From positions 1,280,927 to 1,344,926 of the forward strand of contig NZ_ML974127.1 in the NCBI RefSeq assembly GCF_004765815.2: a stretch of 64,000 bases of DNA. The letters are read 5' to 3'. Of this stretch, positions 8,822 through 15,748 are shown one piece after another. Source of the stretch: Halorussus salinus. Lineage in GTDB: Archaea > Halobacteriota > Halobacteria > Halobacteriales > Haladaptataceae. A program made the position numbers and the translations under genes. Each line of letters begins with the position of its first letter. Position 1 is the first letter of the stretch. Below the pieces are notes generated by a model. That model worked only from the letters and a program-made list of their open reading frames with translations, made no database searches and was not told the origin of the DNA.

Positions 8822-8895
8822 TTTCGTTTAAGTGCTTCTGGCGACAAGGGATAGATACGAGGGAAGACGGCCTCGTTCTACCGAACGCTACTCCG
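8822..8895 (+). repeat. TTTAAGT-hairpin repeat, copy 2
   Basis: Begins 24 bases after the stop of the hydrolase gene and matches copy 1 at 72 of 74 positions. It includes the TATA-like TTTAAGT and the ACGAGG/CCTCGT inverted repeat. It points rightward, but the next gene on that side runs on the other strand, so it does not drive a recognisable gene. This suggests either a tiny RNA or a duplicated, non-functional promoter. Confidence 0.85.
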
Positions 8896-8963
8896 CCAGA
8901 CGGTAGTCTCTCGTTTCGGTGAGAGTGGACGGAAAATCGCTGTCGCCGTCGCTACGTCGGTCT

Positions 8964-9024
8964 CCGTTTAAGTTCTTCTAGCGACAACGGGTAGATACGA
9001 GGAAGATTCGCTCGCGTTTTTGCG
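8964..9024 (+). repeat. TTTAAGT-hairpin repeat, copy 3 (diverged)
   Basis: A diverged copy in the same orientation as copies 1 and 2. It keeps TTTAAGT, CTTCT, GCGACAA and TAGATACGAGG at the same spacing. The inverted repeat has changed to CGAG, nine bases, then CTCG, so pairing is kept although the bases of the loop and arm differ. A five-T run (9017-9021) follows the hairpin, which could end transcription in archaea. No plus-strand gene follows. The wider gene-free gap 8798-9088 otherwise shows nothing recognisable. Confidence 0.75.
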
Positions 9025-9088
9025 CTTTCTGCGTACTCACGTTCCGTAGCAATCTCTCCGCGAGTCCCGTCCGGTCTCCCCGGAGTCG

Positions 9089-9832
9089 CTACTCCTCGTG
9101 AGCCTCGTCTGCCCGGCGAGCGTCGAGGCTCGGCAGGTTCGGGTCGCGGTGGGGGTTCCGACCGTAGACCGCCTCTCCGAGTTGCTGGTCGTCGAGTTGG
9201 TCTTTCAGCGTGCGCCGGAGTCGGTTGAGGCTGGTCACGTCGAGACCGTGTTTCTCCACGAGGTCCGAGAACTGCTGTTCGTCGGTGATGGAGCGGAACT
9301 GGTCGTAGAGGTCGCCGAGGCGCTCGGGCGGGAGTTGGCCGATCCACTCGTCGTCGTGGAGTCCGAGGTAGTGTTCGCGCTCGCGGTCCACGACGTGGCG
9401 GATGACGACCAGCGCGACCTTCGGAATCGCGCGCTGGCTCCCGAACGCGGTCAAGTCGAGGTCCGACATGATGCCGACCACGCGGTCGCGCTGCCACGGC
9501 GTCAGCGAGAGGTCGTTACAGAGCGCGTGGGAGATGCGGAGTTTGTCGAGGCGGTGCATCCGCGCGCTGTGGCCCGCCATCGCCGAGTGGCGCTCCTCGT
9601 GCATCCGGCGGACGCTCTCGGAGAGGTCGGCGTCGGGCGATTCGGCGCGCCCGATTTGGGTCGCGCTCGGCGTGACTGGTCCCCACTGGCGGACCGTCTG
9701 GTCGCGCTGGAGGTCCGCACGAGCGACCGCCCCGTCTCCGGGACGCTGGCTGAGCGGTCGGTCGGCGTCTCGGTCGTCGTTCGTCCCCGACTGCCACGTC
9801 GGCAGCGAGTCCGTCCACCCCTCGGTCATCAC
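9089..9832 (-). CDS. rpoeps: Haloarchaeal RNA polymerase subunit epsilon-like protein
   Basis: A 247-residue soluble acidic protein. The core (about residues 60-230) includes WGPVTPSATQIGRAESPD, LTPWQRDRVVGIMSDLDL and FGSQRAIPKVALVVIRHVVD. I associate this pattern with proteins annotated in haloarchaea as DNA-directed RNA polymerase subunit epsilon. The helical LTPWQRDRV...AIPKVALVVIRHV segment also resembles one cyclin-like repeat of TFB. It has no membrane segment or zinc ligands. The assignment rests on family memory, not on a search. Two adjacent ATGs (9832 and 9829) could start it. An identical copy of the TTTAAGT-hairpin element sits about 85-140 bases upstream and points into it. Confidence 0.6.
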   Translation of the reverse strand: MMTEGWTDSLPTWQSGTNDDRDADRPLSQRPGDGAVARADLQRDQTVRQWGPVTPSATQIGRAESPDADLSESVRRMHEERHSAMAGHSARMHRLDKLRISHALCNDLSLTPWQRDRVVGIMSDLDLTAFGSQRAIPKVALVVIRHVVDREREHYLGLHDDEWIGQLPPERLGDLYDQFRSITDEQQFSDLVEKHGLDVTSLNRLRRTLKDQLDDQQLGEAVYGRNPHRDPNLPSLDARRADEAHEE

Positions 9833-9915
9833 TCGGCCGTACTCGGCGGGGATAGTTCAAAGATGCGCCTCTCGGAAGCGTGACAGGACGCATGGCTAGT
9901 CGAAATCGACTTCTA

Positions 9916-9969
9916 CAGAACGAGGCCGTCTTCCCTCGTATCTATCCCTTGTCGCCAGAAGCACTTAAA
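9916..9969 (-). repeat. TTTAAGT-hairpin repeat, copy 4 (inverted)
   Basis: On the minus strand, 54 bases identical to 7137-7190 of copy 1, running from the TATA-like TTTAAGT through the ACGAGG/CCTCGT inverted repeat to CGTTCTG. It points at the epsilon-like gene starting at 9832, so a transcript would begin near 9940 with the hairpin close to its 5' end. A second small palindrome, AGTCGA-AA-TCGACT, lies at 9898-9911 in the putative leader. Confidence 0.85.
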
Positions 9970-10030
9970 GAGAGCAGAGTGCTGACGCATCGAGTGCGGT
10001 CGGTCGCGCACGACCGCGCTCGCCGTCGTC

Positions 10031-10633
10031 CTACTCGCCGTCGTAGAACTCCGCGCGCAGGTCGTCGTCGTCCAGCGTCCCCGCGGTGTCCGAGAGTTGG
10101 GTGCGGAGGTCCGCTAGCTCCTCGGTGAGTTGCGCGTACTCGTCGTTGGCGTCGAGTTCCTCCGGACTCTTCTTCGTCTCCAAGGCGGCCTTCTTGTTCG
10201 CCAGCGAGAGGAACCGCTGCATCTGGCTGTCGTAGGTCGAGCGTTTCAGCAGGGTCTCGACCGTTTCGAGGAGTTCGTCGGCCTCCGAGACCGGCTTTTC
10301 GAGGTAGGCGTCGAAGCCGAGTTCGAGGATGTCGAAGTCGGGTTCGACCGCCGAGACCAGCGCCACCCGGCAGTTGAGTCCCTGTTCGTGAATCCGAGCC
10401 AGTACGTCCTCCCCCGAGAGGTTCGGCATTCGGCGGTCGAGGAGGACCACGTCTACCTCCTCGTCCAGCTTTTCGAGGGCTTCGGACCCGCTGTAGGCCG
10501 TGCGGACGTTGTAGTCGTCTTCCAGCCACTGGGCGTAGGCGTCGGTTATCGGCTGCTCGTCGTCGACGATCAGCACTGTAGCGTCGTTGGGCATACTTAC
10601 GATGTCGCTCGCGCTCTGTGATGAGTCACTCAT
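10031..10633 (-). CDS. HalX-domain response regulator
   Basis: A 200-residue two-part protein. Residues about 18-135 are a receiver domain: acidic pair in IVDDEQ, predicted phospho-acceptor Asp66 in LLDRRMP, Ser94 at the switch position and Lys113 in YLEKPV. The C-terminal part (about 135-195) is the helical HalX domain, with the DSQMQRFLSLANKKAALE...SPEELDANDEYAQL pattern. HalX regulators are specific to haloarchaea and lack a standard DNA-binding domain; the output is unknown. No histidine kinase is adjacent. A shorter start at 10594 would still give the full receiver domain. Confidence 0.9.
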   Translation of the reverse strand: MSDSSQSASDIVSMPNDATVLIVDDEQPITDAYAQWLEDDYNVRTAYSGSEALEKLDEEVDVVLLDRRMPNLSGEDVLARIHEQGLNCRVALVSAVEPDFDILELGFDAYLEKPVSEADELLETVETLLKRSTYDSQMQRFLSLANKKAALETKKSPEELDANDEYAQLTEELADLRTQLSDTAGTLDDDDLRAEFYDGE

Positions 10634-10726
10634 ACTCCCTCGATGTTAAACTGGCGTCTCGCGGCGAGTTCGACGGCTCGCCGACACGATTCGTCGGTCG
10701 GTCGTTCGGTCGCCGATAGCGTCGGG

Positions 10727-11836
10727 TCATCCGTCGGTGGTCTCCTGTTCGAACGGCGATTTGGCGGTTTCGGGTTCGTAGCCGCTCAGGAAGACGAGGT
10801 TGCCCCGGCCGACCTGTACGCGGGTGATGAGACCCTTCTCCTCCATCTTCGATAGCTTCCGGCTGACCGTGGACTTCGACCAGTCGGTCTCCTCGGTCAC
10901 GTCGGCCTGTTTCATCCGGCCGCCGTAGCGCGTCAGCAGTTCGCGGATGCGGTCCTCGTCGGTCAGCATTGCCTCCTCGGGGAACTGCTCGACTTCGGAC
11001 TCGCGCACCGACTGGTCGTCCGAGGAGTTCGACTCGACGGTCTCGCTCCCGGCCGACGGTGACTCGGCGGCGTCGGCGGGTCCGGTGCCATCGAGGTCGT
11101 CCGACCCCGAAAACAGATTCGACACCGAGTTCAGCACCGACGAGAACAGGCCGTCTCCGGCGTCGGGCACCGATACGTCGGTGTCGTGGGACTGGACGTG
11201 GTCGCTGGTCGCGCTCCGGTCGCCGTAGGTCTCCGCGACCGACCACTCCCGGCCGTCGTCGCCCACCTCGACTACGGCGTCGAACAGCGTCTTCAGCGTG
11301 TTGATGGTCTCCTCGTCGTGGATGTCCGGGTCCATGTGGTAGAACCCGATGGCGTCGGCCGCCTGCACGCGGTGGGTGAGGATGTGGAGGTACCGGAACG
11401 CCGTGTCGAAATCGACGTACTCCAAGAGGACCGTCAGCGTCTGGACCGACACGAGCGTCTGATTGCCGTTGCCCTCCCATCGCGTCAACTGTTCGCTCAG
11501 GGGCGCGATGATGTCCATCGGTTGGTTCGGGTCCACCCGCGCGACCGACACGTTCGGCGGGGCCTCGGTTCCGTCGGGTCCCTCGTCGGTCTCGACCGTG
11601 TTGGCGTGGATGAACGCCAGTTCCGCCGGGAGGTCGCCGACGTTCGTCTGCCAGTCCGAAATCCACGTCTCCGGCGGCGGCGTGTAGGTCACCGCCGCGA
11701 CGTTCGCCCGCGCCGGGTCCGTCGTCGAGGCCAGCAGTTCGAGACACGCGCGATTCCCCGTGGGCGTCAACGGTGCCAGTAGGAGGACGTTCGAAGACTC
11801 GTTCAGTTGCCGCTTGTCCGATGTGTCGATATTCAT
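10727..11836 (-). CDS. DUF7504-like RecA-fold protein with C-terminal winged helix
   Basis: A 369-residue protein. The N-terminal half (about residues 10-190) resembles degenerate KaiC/RecA-like haloarchaeal proteins: LLLAPLTPTGNRACLELL at the P-loop position lacks the usual GK(T/S), and strands include TLVSVQTLTVLLEYV. An acidic Ser/Asp-rich linker (about 200-290) leads to a winged-helix domain with RIRELLTRYGGRMKQADV and STVSRKLSKMEEKGLI, likely binding DNA. It may sense an input through the N domain and regulate transcription. The start at 11836 (MNIDTSDKRQL) is chosen for family fit; an upstream ATG at 11884 adds 16 residues. Confidence 0.75.
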   Translation of the reverse strand: MNIDTSDKRQLNESSNVLLLAPLTPTGNRACLELLASTTDPARANVAAVTYTPPPETWISDWQTNVGDLPAELAFIHANTVETDEGPDGTEAPPNVSVARVDPNQPMDIIAPLSEQLTRWEGNGNQTLVSVQTLTVLLEYVDFDTAFRYLHILTHRVQAADAIGFYHMDPDIHDEETINTLKTLFDAVVEVGDDGREWSVAETYGDRSATSDHVQSHDTDVSVPDAGDGLFSSVLNSVSNLFSGSDDLDGTGPADAAESPSAGSETVESNSSDDQSVRESEVEQFPEEAMLTDEDRIRELLTRYGGRMKQADVTEETDWSKSTVSRKLSKMEEKGLITRVQVGRGNLVFLSGYEPETAKSPFEQETTDG

Positions 11837-11985
11837 TCGTTGTGAGTCATGGTTCGTTGTTTCCGACCCCGTCGTGGGAGACACCCCGAAGCATCGTGAG
11901 TCGGAGAGGGCTACGCCGCCCTAGATATTAAGGAGTTTGCCATCGAGTGAAATGCCGAACTCGCTCCCACCGCGGTTCTTTGTTT

Positions 11986-12003
11986 CTATGTGTATAAACA
12001 TAG
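11986..12003. promoter_or_regulatory. Palindrome enclosing a TATA-like core
   Basis: CTATGT, then GTATAA, then ACATAG: perfect six-base arms around a TATA-like centre, in the gap between two divergent genes. The surrounding bases are clearly A+T-richer than the neighbouring coding DNA. It could be a promoter with a built-in operator for either gene. A second TATA-like GTTTAAACC lies at about 12040-12048 ahead of the GlmU-like gene. Confidence 0.5.
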
Positions 12004-12121
12004 CCCGGAGGTAAAATCCCCCGGTATGACGGGTAACGGTGTTTAAACCAGCGCCCCACTACGGAGACGCAGCGCCACCGACTCCGAGAGACTGAAACCG
12101 GTGGCTTCCGAAGGGCGAGCC

Positions 12122-13303
12122 ATGCAAGCAGTGCTTCTGGCCGCGGGCGAGGGGACCAGAATCCGACCGCTGTCGGCGTCGCTCCCGAAACCGATGCTCC
12201 CGGTCGCCGACCGACCGCTGGTCGCCCACGCCGCGGATGCCGCGGTAGACGCTGGCGCGGACGAACTCGTCGTCGTGGTCGGCTACGAGGCCGAGGAGGT
12301 CCGGGGGTACTTCGGCGACGAGTACCGCGGCGTGCCGGTCCGCTACGCGGTCCAAAGCGAACGGGCCGGGACCGCCGACGCGGTCCGGGCCGCGCGCGAA
12401 CTCCTCGACGGCGCGTTCGCGGTGCTGAACGGCGACAACCTCTACGACCCCGACGCGGTGGCCGACCTCTTCGCGTCGGGTCCCGCCGTCGCCGCGGTCC
12501 GCGTCGAGGAGCCTTCGAACTACGGCGTCCTCTCCGCGGAGGAGGGCGTCGTCACCGACATCGTGGAGAAGCCCGCGGACCCGCCGACGAATCTGGCCAA
12601 CGCGGGAGCCTACGTCTTCCCCGCGGCGGCCCGCGAGTGGCTGGACGTGCCCGAGAGCGAGCGCGGCGAACACGAGATTACCGACGTGGTGGCCCGCGCT
12701 ATCGAGGAGTACGACGTGGGCTACGCCGCGATGGACCGCTGGCTCGACGTGGGGCGGCCGTGGGAACTGCTGGAAGCCAACGAGTGGAAACTCGGCGAGT
12801 TGGACCGCGACGTGCGCGGCGAGGTCCACGACGAGGCCGACCTCCGCGGCCCGGTCGTGGTCGAGGAGGGCGCAACCATCGACGCGGGCGTCGTTATCGA
12901 GGGTCCCGCGCTGGTGCGCTCGGGCGCGAGCGTCGGGCCGAACGCCTACGTGAGAGGAGCGACCCTCCTCGGCGAGGAGGCCCACGTCGGCCACAGCGTC
13001 GAAATCAAGAACAGCGTCGTCGGCGCGGGCACCCACGTCGCGCACCTGAGCTACGTCGGCGACAGCGTGCTGGGCCGGGACGTGAACTTCGGCGCGGGCA
13101 CGAACGTCGCCAATCTGCGCCACGACGGCGAGGCGGTCCGCCACACCGTCAAGGGCGAGCGCGTCTTGACCGGCCGCCGGAAGTTCGGCGTCGTGGTCGG
13201 CGACGACGCCAAGACGGCCATCGACACGAGCCTGAACGCGGGCGTGACCCTCTCGGAGGGCGCGACGACGACGCCCGGCGAAGTCGTGACGCGAGACAAG
13301 TAG
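12122..13303 (+). CDS. GlmU-like sugar-1-phosphate nucleotidylyltransferase with left-handed beta-helix domain
   Basis: A 393-residue protein. Residues 1-230 form a nucleotidyltransferase domain with the signature LLAAGEGTRIRPLS (about 5-18), KPMLPVADRP, FAVLNGDNLY and VEKPADPP. Residues about 235-390 have hexapeptide repeats of a left-handed beta-helix with GHSVEIKNSVVG and HLSYVGDSVLG, the acetyltransferase-type region. The family makes UDP-N-acetylglucosamine or related nucleotide sugars used for glycans. It is monocistronic here. The start at 12122 places the signature at the very N terminus; the upstream in-frame ATG is less likely. Confidence 0.85.
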   Translation: MQAVLLAAGEGTRIRPLSASLPKPMLPVADRPLVAHAADAAVDAGADELVVVVGYEAEEVRGYFGDEYRGVPVRYAVQSERAGTADAVRAARELLDGAFAVLNGDNLYDPDAVADLFASGPAVAAVRVEEPSNYGVLSAEEGVVTDIVEKPADPPTNLANAGAYVFPAAAREWLDVPESERGEHEITDVVARAIEEYDVGYAAMDRWLDVGRPWELLEANEWKLGELDRDVRGEVHDEADLRGPVVVEEGATIDAGVVIEGPALVRSGASVGPNAYVRGATLLGEEAHVGHSVEIKNSVVGAGTHVAHLSYVGDSVLGRDVNFGAGTNVANLRHDGEAVRHTVKGERVLTGRRKFGVVVGDDAKTAIDTSLNAGVTLSEGATTTPGEVVTRDK

Positions 13304-13366
13304 AATCGACCTGCGACCGTTCAATTACTCTTTGGCTCGAATTTTACCCTCTTGCCCGGCGCGTGC

Positions 13367-13389
13367 TGGCGCGAGTTCATCTCGCGCCA
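13367..13389. repeat. G+C-rich hairpin beside GCGGT-rich element (locus 1)
   Basis: Perfect nine-base arms TGGCGCGAG and CTCGCGCCA enclose the loop TTCAT. It lies 64 bases after the GlmU-like stop, between convergent genes, so it may act as a terminator-side structure. It precedes a GCGGT-rich tract; similar pairings of hairpin and tract occur at two other places in the window. Confidence 0.7.
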
Positions 13390-13450
13390 AGCCGCGCGAG
13401 GGATGAGCAACGCAGGTCGAAGACCGAGTAGCGCAGTCGGTTGGGGAGGC

Positions 13451-13567
13451 GTGTGGCTGTCGCGGTGCGGTTGCGGTGCGGCAAACTCCTGTGTATCGGC
13501 ATCAGTGCGGTTCGCGGCTGTGGTCGCGGTACTATTGCGGTTCGCGGTCGTGGATGCTGTGCGGTCG
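13451..13567 (+). repeat. GCGGT-rich element, locus 1
   Basis: A non-coding stretch built from variants of GTGCGGTTGCGGT and GTTCGCGG. Its order of landmarks (GTGCGGTTGCGGT, AACTCCT, TCGGC, AGTGC, GTTCGCGG) is shared with locus 2 at about 44416-44466, so the two are related and not simply alike in composition. The full gap 13304-13652 contains no convincing gene. Confidence 0.75.
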
Positions 13568-13652
13568 CTCGTCAAAATGTCGAGCGTAATTCGCAACCCG
13601 AGGAGTCCGCTTCCGTGCTTCCTCCCGAAAAAGACGTGTCCAAAAACCCCGC

Positions 13653-14081
13653 TCACCGACTCACTTTGGCCGTGTGCCACGCGTTCGCCGCCAACGCCTC
13701 GAACGCCTCTTTCCCCGCCTCCGAAAGCGGATACTCACCGTGGTAGGGGTCGGGGTCCCCCTCCACGCCCGTCACGCTCCGAATCGCGTCGGCCAGCGAC
13801 TCGTAGTTGTCGCCAACGATGTCCTGCACGAGGACGGGCATCCCGGCGCGCTCGCAGAGTTCGCGCGCGGCCTCGCGGCCGACGTAGACGCACTCCTCGC
13901 GGCCGTCCACGAGGACGAGCGCGAAGGGCGTCTCGCCGAACTGCGCTTCGAGGAGCCGTCGGGCTGGCTCGTCGTCCCACGCGATAGCGCCGACGCCGTC
14001 CAGTCGCCGGAGCGCAGTGGCCGCCGCCGAGCAGAACGGGCACTCGCCGTCGTAGACGAGAACTGCGTGGTAGTCGGTCAT
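13653..14081 (-). CDS. DCC family thiol-disulfide oxidoreductase (DUF393)
   Basis: A 142-residue protein with a YDGECPFC motif at residues 10-17, where Cys14 and Cys17 form a CPFC active-site-like pair, plus the AIAWDDEPARRLL and EECVYVGREAARELCERAG segments of the DUF393/DCC family. The family has a thioredoxin-like core and is predicted to act in thiol-disulfide exchange; its substrate is unknown. No signal sequence, so cytosolic. It converges with the GlmU-like gene across the locus 1 element and follows the ferredoxin gene after about 120 bases. Confidence 0.85.
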   Translation of the reverse strand: MTDYHAVLVYDGECPFCSAAATALRRLDGVGAIAWDDEPARRLLEAQFGETPFALVLVDGREECVYVGREAARELCERAGMPVLVQDIVGDNYESLADAIRSVTGVEGDPDPYHGEYPLSEAGKEAFEALAANAWHTAKVSR

Positions 14082-14202
14082 AGCCGTCCGTACGGCCGCT
14101 GGCGGTAAAACGGCGGTGGCGAGGCCGACGAGCGACGCCCGGAATGGCGATTCGACGCGCGTTCAGCGCGGTGAAGTCGTGCGTCCGGGCGGCGAACGCT
14201 CG

Positions 14203-14565
14203 TCACCGCTTCGACCGGCCCGGCGGCTTGTCGTGTTCCGCGCGGTGGTCCAGCATCTCGTCGTACTGGCAGGCCCGAATCCGGAGGTCCGACCGGGGCT
14301 TGGCGGTACAGGGGAGGATGAGGTCGGCCTCCTCGTCCTCGTCGTAGTACCGGCGAGCGTCCGATTGGTCCACCTCGCCGTCGAGCAGTTTCGCGGCGCA
14401 GGTGGTACACCACCCCTGCTGGCAGTCGGCGGGGAGCCAGACGCCCTCGCTCCGCGCGGCCGAGAGGAGGTATTCGGTCTCGGGAACCTCGATTTCGACG
14501 GTCTCCCCGGCCTGCTCGATATCGGCCTCCTCGGGGACCTCGATTTCGACGGTGTGGCTACTCAC
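14203..14565 (-). CDS. 2Fe-2S ferredoxin, plant type
   Basis: A 120-residue protein with cysteines 48, 53, 56 and 86 in the CX4CX2CX29C spacing that binds a [2Fe-2S] cluster. The N terminus contains a repeated VEIEVPE segment (residues 6-11 and 23-28). It lacks the long acidic insertion near the N terminus seen in the classical 129-residue halophilic ferredoxin, so it is probably one of the additional small ferredoxins. It carries electrons in the cytosol; the partner enzyme is not evident. The gene stands alone, upstream of the DCC gene on the same strand. Confidence 0.9.
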   Translation of the reverse strand: MSSHTVEIEVPEEADIEQAGETVEIEVPETEYLLSAARSEGVWLPADCQQGWCTTCAAKLLDGEVDQSDARRYYDEDEEADLILPCTAKPRSDLRIRACQYDEMLDHRAEHDKPPGRSKR

Positions 14566-14751
14566 GGTCGGGATTACGGGCCAGCGGGGATGAACGTGAC
14601 GGCTACGAATCTCCTGACGAGCGGGGTTTCGGGGCGGGAGCAGTCCGGAACCGACTACCGGAATCGTCGTATCGAACGCCTCGAAAGCCCCCGCCCACTC
14701 GTGTGACCGCGAGCTGGCGGCCCCTTTCAGTCCACCCGGACGGGTAGTCTC

Positions 14752-14807
14752 GTCAATCGAGCGTCTACCGTGGCGGTCGGTCAGTCGAGCGTCTGCCGGT
14801 GGCTCGC
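14752..14807. repeat. Imperfect 28-base tandem repeat in a gene-free gap
   Basis: GTCAATCGAGCGTCTACCG at 14752 recurs as GTCAGTCGAGCGTCTGCCG at 14780. The repeat sits in the gap 14566-14912, where I find no convincing gene. On the minus strand both copies read like a short peptide end with a stop codon (one reads QTLD then TGA), but no gene leads into them. Confidence 0.5.
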
Positions 14808-14912
14808 GTCGTGAGCAGTTCGTCGGGAGAAAGCGTCGCCGGGCCGGTCCCGGTGGTCCGCGTCACCGAGCGCGCGCCGGTCGCCCGAGTCGTCGGAATC
14901 GGTCGCGAGTCG

Positions 14913-15575
14913 CTACGCCGAGTCGTTGAACCGCCGGTTGGTCGAGAGCGGCGCGTCGCCGGGTTCCCCGCGGACGAAGTGGCCCGCCGGGTTGATTTCG
15001 CCGTCGCGCTCCATGCTGAGGAGTTCCACGAACCACGCCTCGTGTTCGATCTCCTCCTGCAAGATGCGACTCGCCATGTCGTAGGTCCGCGGGTCCTTGC
15101 CTTGGGTCATGTCGCAGATTTCGCTCCACGTCCGGATGGCGCATCGCTCGGCCTCCAACAGCACTTCGAGGACGCTCTCGGCGTCGAGTTGCTCGATGTT
15201 GTCCGGTGCGTCACCGCCCATCGGCACCGGCAACTCGGCGTGCGGGCACGACGCTCGCTCCATGAACGTCCCGATGTCGTTCGGGAGCGACCCGCCGAGT
15301 TCGTAGACGCGCGGCGCGACCAACTCGAAGTGCGCGCGGTCTTCGAGGCGCGCGTCCTCCGCTATCTCCTTGTAATCCTCGTGGCCCGCGAGGTGCATCC
15401 GGAGGTTGGTGTAGTAGTAGTACGTCGAGAACTCCGCGCCGATGGCGTCGATGAGCCGTTCGCGAAGCTCCTCGGGTTCGAGGCCGCGCTCGCGTAGCGA
15501 CTCCATCCCCACTCGCATACTGGTATCGCCCGGTTCGTACTCGCCTGCGCCGTGTCGTCGGTCGTCGTCTGCCAT
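14913..15575 (-). CDS. Ferritin-like (four-helix di-iron) protein
   Basis: A 220-residue all-helical protein. Candidate metal ligands are spread as in ferritin-like proteins: Glu in [10 protein letters not shown], an ExxxH pattern in [10 protein letters not shown], Glu in [12 protein letters not shown], and [11 protein letters not shown] near the C terminus. That fits a four-helix bundle with a di-iron site. It is longer than DpsA-type proteins and may store iron or protect against oxidants; the exact role is unknown. The start at 15575 follows a hydrophilic leader and is preferred to an upstream ATG that would add 41 unrelated residues. It diverges from the helicase gene. Confidence 0.75.
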   Translation of the reverse strand: MADDDRRHGAGEYEPGDTSMRVGMESLRERGLEPEELRERLIDAIGAEFSTYYYYTNLRMHLAGHEDYKEIAEDARLEDRAHFELVAPRVYELGGSLPNDIGTFMERASCPHAELPVPMGGDAPDNIEQLDAESVLEVLLEAERCAIRTWSEICDMTQGKDPRTYDMASRILQEEIEHEAWFVELLSMERDGEINPAGHFVRGEPGDAPLSTNRRFNDSA

Positions 15576-15748
15576 TATGTTCTCCCCCGCAAGCAACGAC
15601 GGCTTTCGGACCCTTAACAATTCTTCCCAGATTACGAACATCGTTTCGAGTTCCCGGAATCGAAGTAACCGACGAGCCGAGGAGACGACGCCCTCCACTT
15701 TCGCTCCGCGGCGAAAGGGGTTAGGGACCCCGACCCTATCGCCGACTC

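Noticed and set aside
7132-8895. Direct repeats as ends of an insertion sequence
   Set aside because: No transposase gene lies between them, and neither terminal inverted repeats nor target duplications are visible.
13451-13567. GCGGT-rich tract as a CRISPR array
   Set aside because: The repeats are short, irregular, and have no constant spacers or cas genes nearby.
14566-14912. Possible tRNA or small RNA in the gap
   Set aside because: I could not find a cloverleaf, a TTCGAATC-like T-loop or a promoter; only an imperfect 28-base repeat is present.
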